Assembly: GCA_964558275.1 (NCBI GenBank) | Contig: CAZLDH010000041.1 | Span: 1 to 19,512 of the forward strand | Length of the DNA: 19,512 bases | Source of the DNA: FW021-bin31 sp964558275 | Lineage (GTDB): Bacteria > Bacteroidota > Bacteroidia > Chitinophagales > Chitinophagaceae | Direction: 5' to 3' | Shown here: one piece after another, positions 16,848 through 19,512 of the stretch | How positions within the stretch are numbered: the stretch's first letter is position 1 | Layout: each line of letters begins with the position of its first letter | Program-made: the position numbers and the translations under genes | The notes under the pieces: generated by a model | Database searches by the model: none | Told to the model about the DNA's origin: nothing | Seen by the model: the letters and a program-made list of their open reading frames with translations, nothing else

Positions 16848-17774
16848 ATGAGAAAAAGAAACACTTCCCACAAAGAAAAATCCTCTACAGGTAAAAAGAC
16901 CCATGCCTTCACCCGTTTTGAAAAGGAGCAAACTCAGGATTATCCCAAACCATCCAAAGCCAAAAAAGAAAGAAGAAAACAAACCAAAAAGGCGCAAAAA
17001 GAAGGTTTCAGACGAAAAACAAATGCCTATCCCTATCCCTTAAACAAATACCTGGCTCATTGTGGTATTTGTGCCAGAAGAAAAGCAATAGAACATATCA
17101 AAGAAGGAAAGGTAAAAGTGAATAATCAGATCATTCTGGAGCCTGGCTTTAAAGTAGAGCGAAAGGACAAAGTCTATTTCAATAATAAACCAATTCACAT
17201 TCAGCAACGTTTGGAATATATTTTGCTCAACAAACCCAAAGACTGCCTGACAACAACCAAAGATCCCAGAGGCAGAAGAACCGTAATGGACTACATTCGT
17301 CATGCCGGCCAGGAACGCGTATATCCTGTAGGCCGGTTGGATAGAAATACCAGCGGACTGCTACTCATTACAAACGACGGCGATTTGGCACAGCATCTAT
17401 CCCATCCCTCCGGCGAAATAGAAAAAATCTATCACGCCACCTTAAATAAACCGCTAACCCAAAAGGACTTCGATCAAATCATTTCAGGCTTAGAGCTGGA
17501 AGACGGATTCATTGCTCCTGATGCAATAGCTTTTCCAAATAACACAGACCATACCCAAGTCGGCATAGAAATCCATAGTGGTCGCAATCGAATTGTTCGA
17601 AGGATCTTTGAACATTTAGACTATGATGTAAAAAATCTGGATCGGGTAGTCTATGCCGGACTGACGAAGAAAAACCTAACCCGCGGTAAATGGCGAAGTC
17701 TGACAGAGAAAGAGGTTAGAAATCTAAAACATTTCAATAAAGGCAAAAAGAAACCTGCCCAAAAGCAACAATAA
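16848..17774 (+). CDS. RsuA/RluB/RluE-family pseudouridine synthase
   Basis: This 308-residue enzyme isomerises uridine to pseudouridine in ribosomal RNA. The order is a highly basic, probably disordered N-terminal extension (1-60, rich in Lys and Arg), an S4 RNA-binding domain (about 64-110, LNKYLAHCGICARRKAIEHI), and the catalytic domain with GRLDRNTSGLLL (catalytic D165). The combination and length fit RluB (23S U2605) best, but RluE- or RluF-like specificity cannot be excluded. It starts 45 bp after rlmN and its stop codon overlaps the start of the next gene by one base, so the genes are likely one operon. Confidence 0.92.
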   Translation: MRKRNTSHKEKSSTGKKTHAFTRFEKEQTQDYPKPSKAKKERRKQTKKAQKEGFRRKTNAYPYPLNKYLAHCGICARRKAIEHIKEGKVKVNNQIILEPGFKVERKDKVYFNNKPIHIQQRLEYILLNKPKDCLTTTKDPRGRRTVMDYIRHAGQERVYPVGRLDRNTSGLLLITNDGDLAQHLSHPSGEIEKIYHATLNKPLTQKDFDQIISGLELEDGFIAPDAIAFPNNTDHTQVGIEIHSGRNRIVRRIFEHLDYDVKNLDRVVYAGLTKKNLTRGKWRSLTEKEVRNLKHFNKGKKKPAQKQQ

Positions 17775-18499
17775 TGAATATAAGAAAGCATATCTTATTC
17801 GAAAATGAATCCTTTATTGCCATCAATAAACCAGCCGGACTGTTAACCATTCCGGATCGATATAACCAGACTATCCCTTCCCTATCTCGTCTTTTAGAAC
17901 CTAAAAAAGGTAAAATATATACCGTGCATCGGCTAGACAAAGATACCAGTGGTGTTATTCTGTTTGCCAAAAATGAATCTACACATAAATTTCTTTCTCA
18001 AAAATTTCAGAATAGGGAAATTGATAAATTTTACAAAGGTCTTGTTGTAGGCAGAATCTGGGAAGAAGAAGGAACAATAAACACGCCCATTGCAGCACAA
18101 AGTGGAAAAGGAGGGAAAATGCACACCGCAAAAAAAGGAATGGAAGCCCTCACCAAATATAGTGTAGAAGACACCTTCGGCTTATATACGCTGCTCAGAC
18201 TCCAACTTTTTACCGGCAGAACCCATCAAATCAGAGTGCATCTTCAATCAATTGGTCATCCGATTGCAATGGATCACTTATATGGTTCTGCAGAACCTTT
18301 TTATTTGTCTTCCATCAAAAGGAAATACAACATTGGCCGGTTTCAGGAAGAAGAACGCCCGCTCATGAGCAGACAGGCACTGCATGCATCAGAAATACAT
18401 TTCACAGATGAAAAAGGGCAAAAGCACGAAATTATCGCCCCTTTGCCCAAAGATTTTAAAGCCGTTCTATATCAGCTAAAAAAGAATATTACTAATTAG
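17774..18499 (+). CDS. RluA-family pseudouridine synthase
   Basis: This 241-residue protein has the RluA catalytic motif HRLDKDTSG (catalytic D55), INKPAGLLTIP near the start and GRTHQIRVHLQSIGHPI (motif III) near residues 148-164. It lacks an N-terminal S4 domain, like RluA itself and the TruC branch. Targets could be 23S rRNA or tRNA U32/U65; the sequence does not decide. Its ATG overlaps the upstream stop in a TAATG junction, which indicates translational coupling. Its TAG overlaps the stop of the convergent lipoprotein gene. Confidence 0.92.
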   Translation: MNIRKHILFENESFIAINKPAGLLTIPDRYNQTIPSLSRLLEPKKGKIYTVHRLDKDTSGVILFAKNESTHKFLSQKFQNREIDKFYKGLVVGRIWEEEGTINTPIAAQSGKGGKMHTAKKGMEALTKYSVEDTFGLYTLLRLQLFTGRTHQIRVHLQSIGHPIAMDHLYGSAEPFYLSSIKRKYNIGRFQEEERPLMSRQALHASEIHFTDEKGQKHEIIAPLPKDFKAVLYQLKKNITN

Positions 18500-19286
18500 A
18501 ATTTTGCTTTACAAATTTTCCTTTTGAAATAACACTCAAAGTATTACTTTCTGAACAATACACATTCAGAACACCGCCATAAGTAGTTAAATCTTCGTAT
18601 CGATGATTTGGTAATTCTGTAGTTGAAATCAAATCCTGATCTTCCACCGGATTAATTTGTAGTGTTGTATCCTGCTCATTATTATTTAATGCATATACAG
18701 GATGATCTACTCCTTGGCAGTTACTTCCTATTGAATCTACTTTGATTACAAGATAGCTTCCCGTATCTCTTTTATAAACTCGGAATTGACCATTTACTAC
18801 ACCGTCAACCGTTTTCATACTAAATTTAGAGAAGGTTTTATTCGCACCAATCTCGGCATGAGCGACAACGTCCTTGTTACCAGAGCCACTATAAATAGTT
18901 ACACCGCCATTTAGCTTAACTAAATCGTCGTAGGAAATATTAACAGCTTTCTCCAAGCTGCCTTTTCCCCCGTCAAAAGTTCCTAATGGGAATAATTCCT
19001 CTCCTTCTTCCAAAGCAGTTCCTTTGTTTATCACAACTGGGAAATGAACATATTGATTAATATCCTGTCCATTTAAAGTAAGTAAAACAGCAACAGAATC
19101 TGCATTCAGGACTTCCGTAAACTTAATCTTGCCTGTAATACCTGAAGCCTCATATCCATTTACATCATAAGTAACTGTTCGTGGCGTTGGATTTGCGCCA
19201 TCGTCATTACTACAAGAGGCAAATGTAAAAGCCACAACGGCCAATAAAAATATTCCTGATAAAAGTCTGGTTGATAATAATTTCAT
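18492..19286 (-). CDS. Lipoprotein with two CHRD-like halves
   Basis: This 264-residue protein has a lipoprotein-type signal ending FASC (C25), then a Ser/Asn/Asp-rich linker. From about residue 40 the first half shows the plan of the CHRD fold: HFPVVINKGTALEEGEE, then YDDLVKLNGGVTIYSGSG, then a VVAHAEIG strand. The second half (about 145-264) repeats it in the same order: DHPVYALNNNEQDTTLQI, YEDLTTYGGVLNVYCSES and VISKGKF. CHRD domains occur in chordin and in many bacterial surface proteins; their bacterial function is not settled. The Met at 19286 is preferred over an in-frame ATG at 19295. The assignment rests on motif spacing, so it is moderate; the duplicated layout is directly visible. 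Confidence 0.75.
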   Translation of the reverse strand: MKLLSTRLLSGIFLLAVVAFTFASCSNDDGANPTPRTVTYDVNGYEASGITGKIKFTEVLNADSVAVLLTLNGQDINQYVHFPVVINKGTALEEGEELFPLGTFDGGKGSLEKAVNISYDDLVKLNGGVTIYSGSGNKDVVAHAEIGANKTFSKFSMKTVDGVVNGQFRVYKRDTGSYLVIKVDSIGSNCQGVDHPVYALNNNEQDTTLQINPVEDQDLISTTELPNHRYEDLTTYGGVLNVYCSESNTLSVISKGKFVKQNSN

Positions 19287-19341
19287 AATTAACATTTAAT
19301 GTGATGATTACTTTAACGTTCCTATCAAAAAAGATACCAAA

Positions 19342-19512
19342 TCAAGATTCTTTATCTTTTTTTGGTCCATATATTTCTACAAAAATAGCGGCGCCTAGGA
19401 AAGCACCAATAACATCAGCCAGCAAATCCCACCAATCAAAATCACGATGAATACTGGTAATCTCGCCCTGCAGCAGCTCTATAATAAAGCCAAAGACAAT
19501 AGCAATCAGGAT
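19342..19512 (-). CDS. VanZ-like membrane protein, C-terminal fragment
   Basis: The last 56 residues and TGA stop of a gene that begins beyond the right edge are visible. The visible part has a hydrophobic helix (ILIAIVFGFIIELLQG), a short loop with HRDFDWWDLLADVIGA, a second hydrophobic helix (AFLGAAIFVEIY) and a Lys-rich end. The E-L-x-Q and [FW]-D-x-x-D-x-x-A-[ND]-x-x-G pattern is typical of the VanZ-like family of small membrane proteins. Their general function is unknown, apart from a role in teicoplanin resistance for VanZ itself. It lies 55 bp upstream of the lipoprotein start on the same strand, so the two may be cotranscribed. Confidence 0.8.
   Translation of the reverse strand: MLIAIVFGFIIELLQGEITSIHRDFDWWDLLADVIGAFLGAAIFVEIYGPKKDKES

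Noticed and set aside
16131..17303. Minus-strand open frames opposite rlmN and the RluB-type gene
   Set aside because: They overlap conserved genes and show no independent evidence of coding.

Overview
The window looks like the chromosome of a free-living Bacteroidota, probably a Sphingobacteriia or Chitinophagia relative. The reasons are two SusC/SusD outer-membrane glycan-uptake pairs, AT-rich intergenic DNA without Shine-Dalgarno sites, and promoter boxes of the Bacteroidota TAnnTTTG type. The lineage is inferred from gene families and promoters only.

Left part (1-4246): a secreted two-domain esterase (an SGNH hydrolase fused to a sialate-O-acetylesterase-type domain, minus strand, running off the left edge) is divergent from a GntR/FCD-family regulator (plus strand). 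Next comes a minus-strand DUF4143-type AAA ATPase gene. It lies between two direct copies of a 72-bp sequence, the end of the regulator gene plus its downstream flank, so it looks like an inserted cassette. Its promoter region carries two 32-bp tandem repeats.

Centre (4247-14440): two SusC/SusD pairs sit back to back. The left pair (minus strand) ends at a strong terminator. The right pair (plus strand) uses a different SusD subfamily (SusD-like_2) and also ends at a terminator. The left SusC promoter carries a 20-bp element that is repeated at 19 of 20 positions in front of the esterase gene, in the same orientation and almost the same distance from the start codon. Its core, TATGTATAACATA, is a near-palindrome of the form bound by GntR-family regulators. 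The simplest reading is a small regulon: the FCD regulator controls the esterase and the left SusCD transporter, as part of a polysaccharide utilisation locus for an O-acetylated glycan. The glycan itself cannot be named from this window.

Right part (14648-19512): mostly housekeeping. It holds asnA (ammonia-dependent asparagine synthetase), rlmN (radical-SAM 23S rRNA/tRNA methyltransferase), an RsuA/RluB-type pseudouridine synthase, and a translationally coupled RluA-type pseudouridine synthase. On the minus strand follow a lipoprotein with two CHRD-like halves, whose stop codon overlaps the RluA-type gene's stop on a palindrome, and the C-terminal end of a VanZ-like membrane protein cut by the right edge.

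No rRNA, tRNA, transposase, integrase or CRISPR array was seen.
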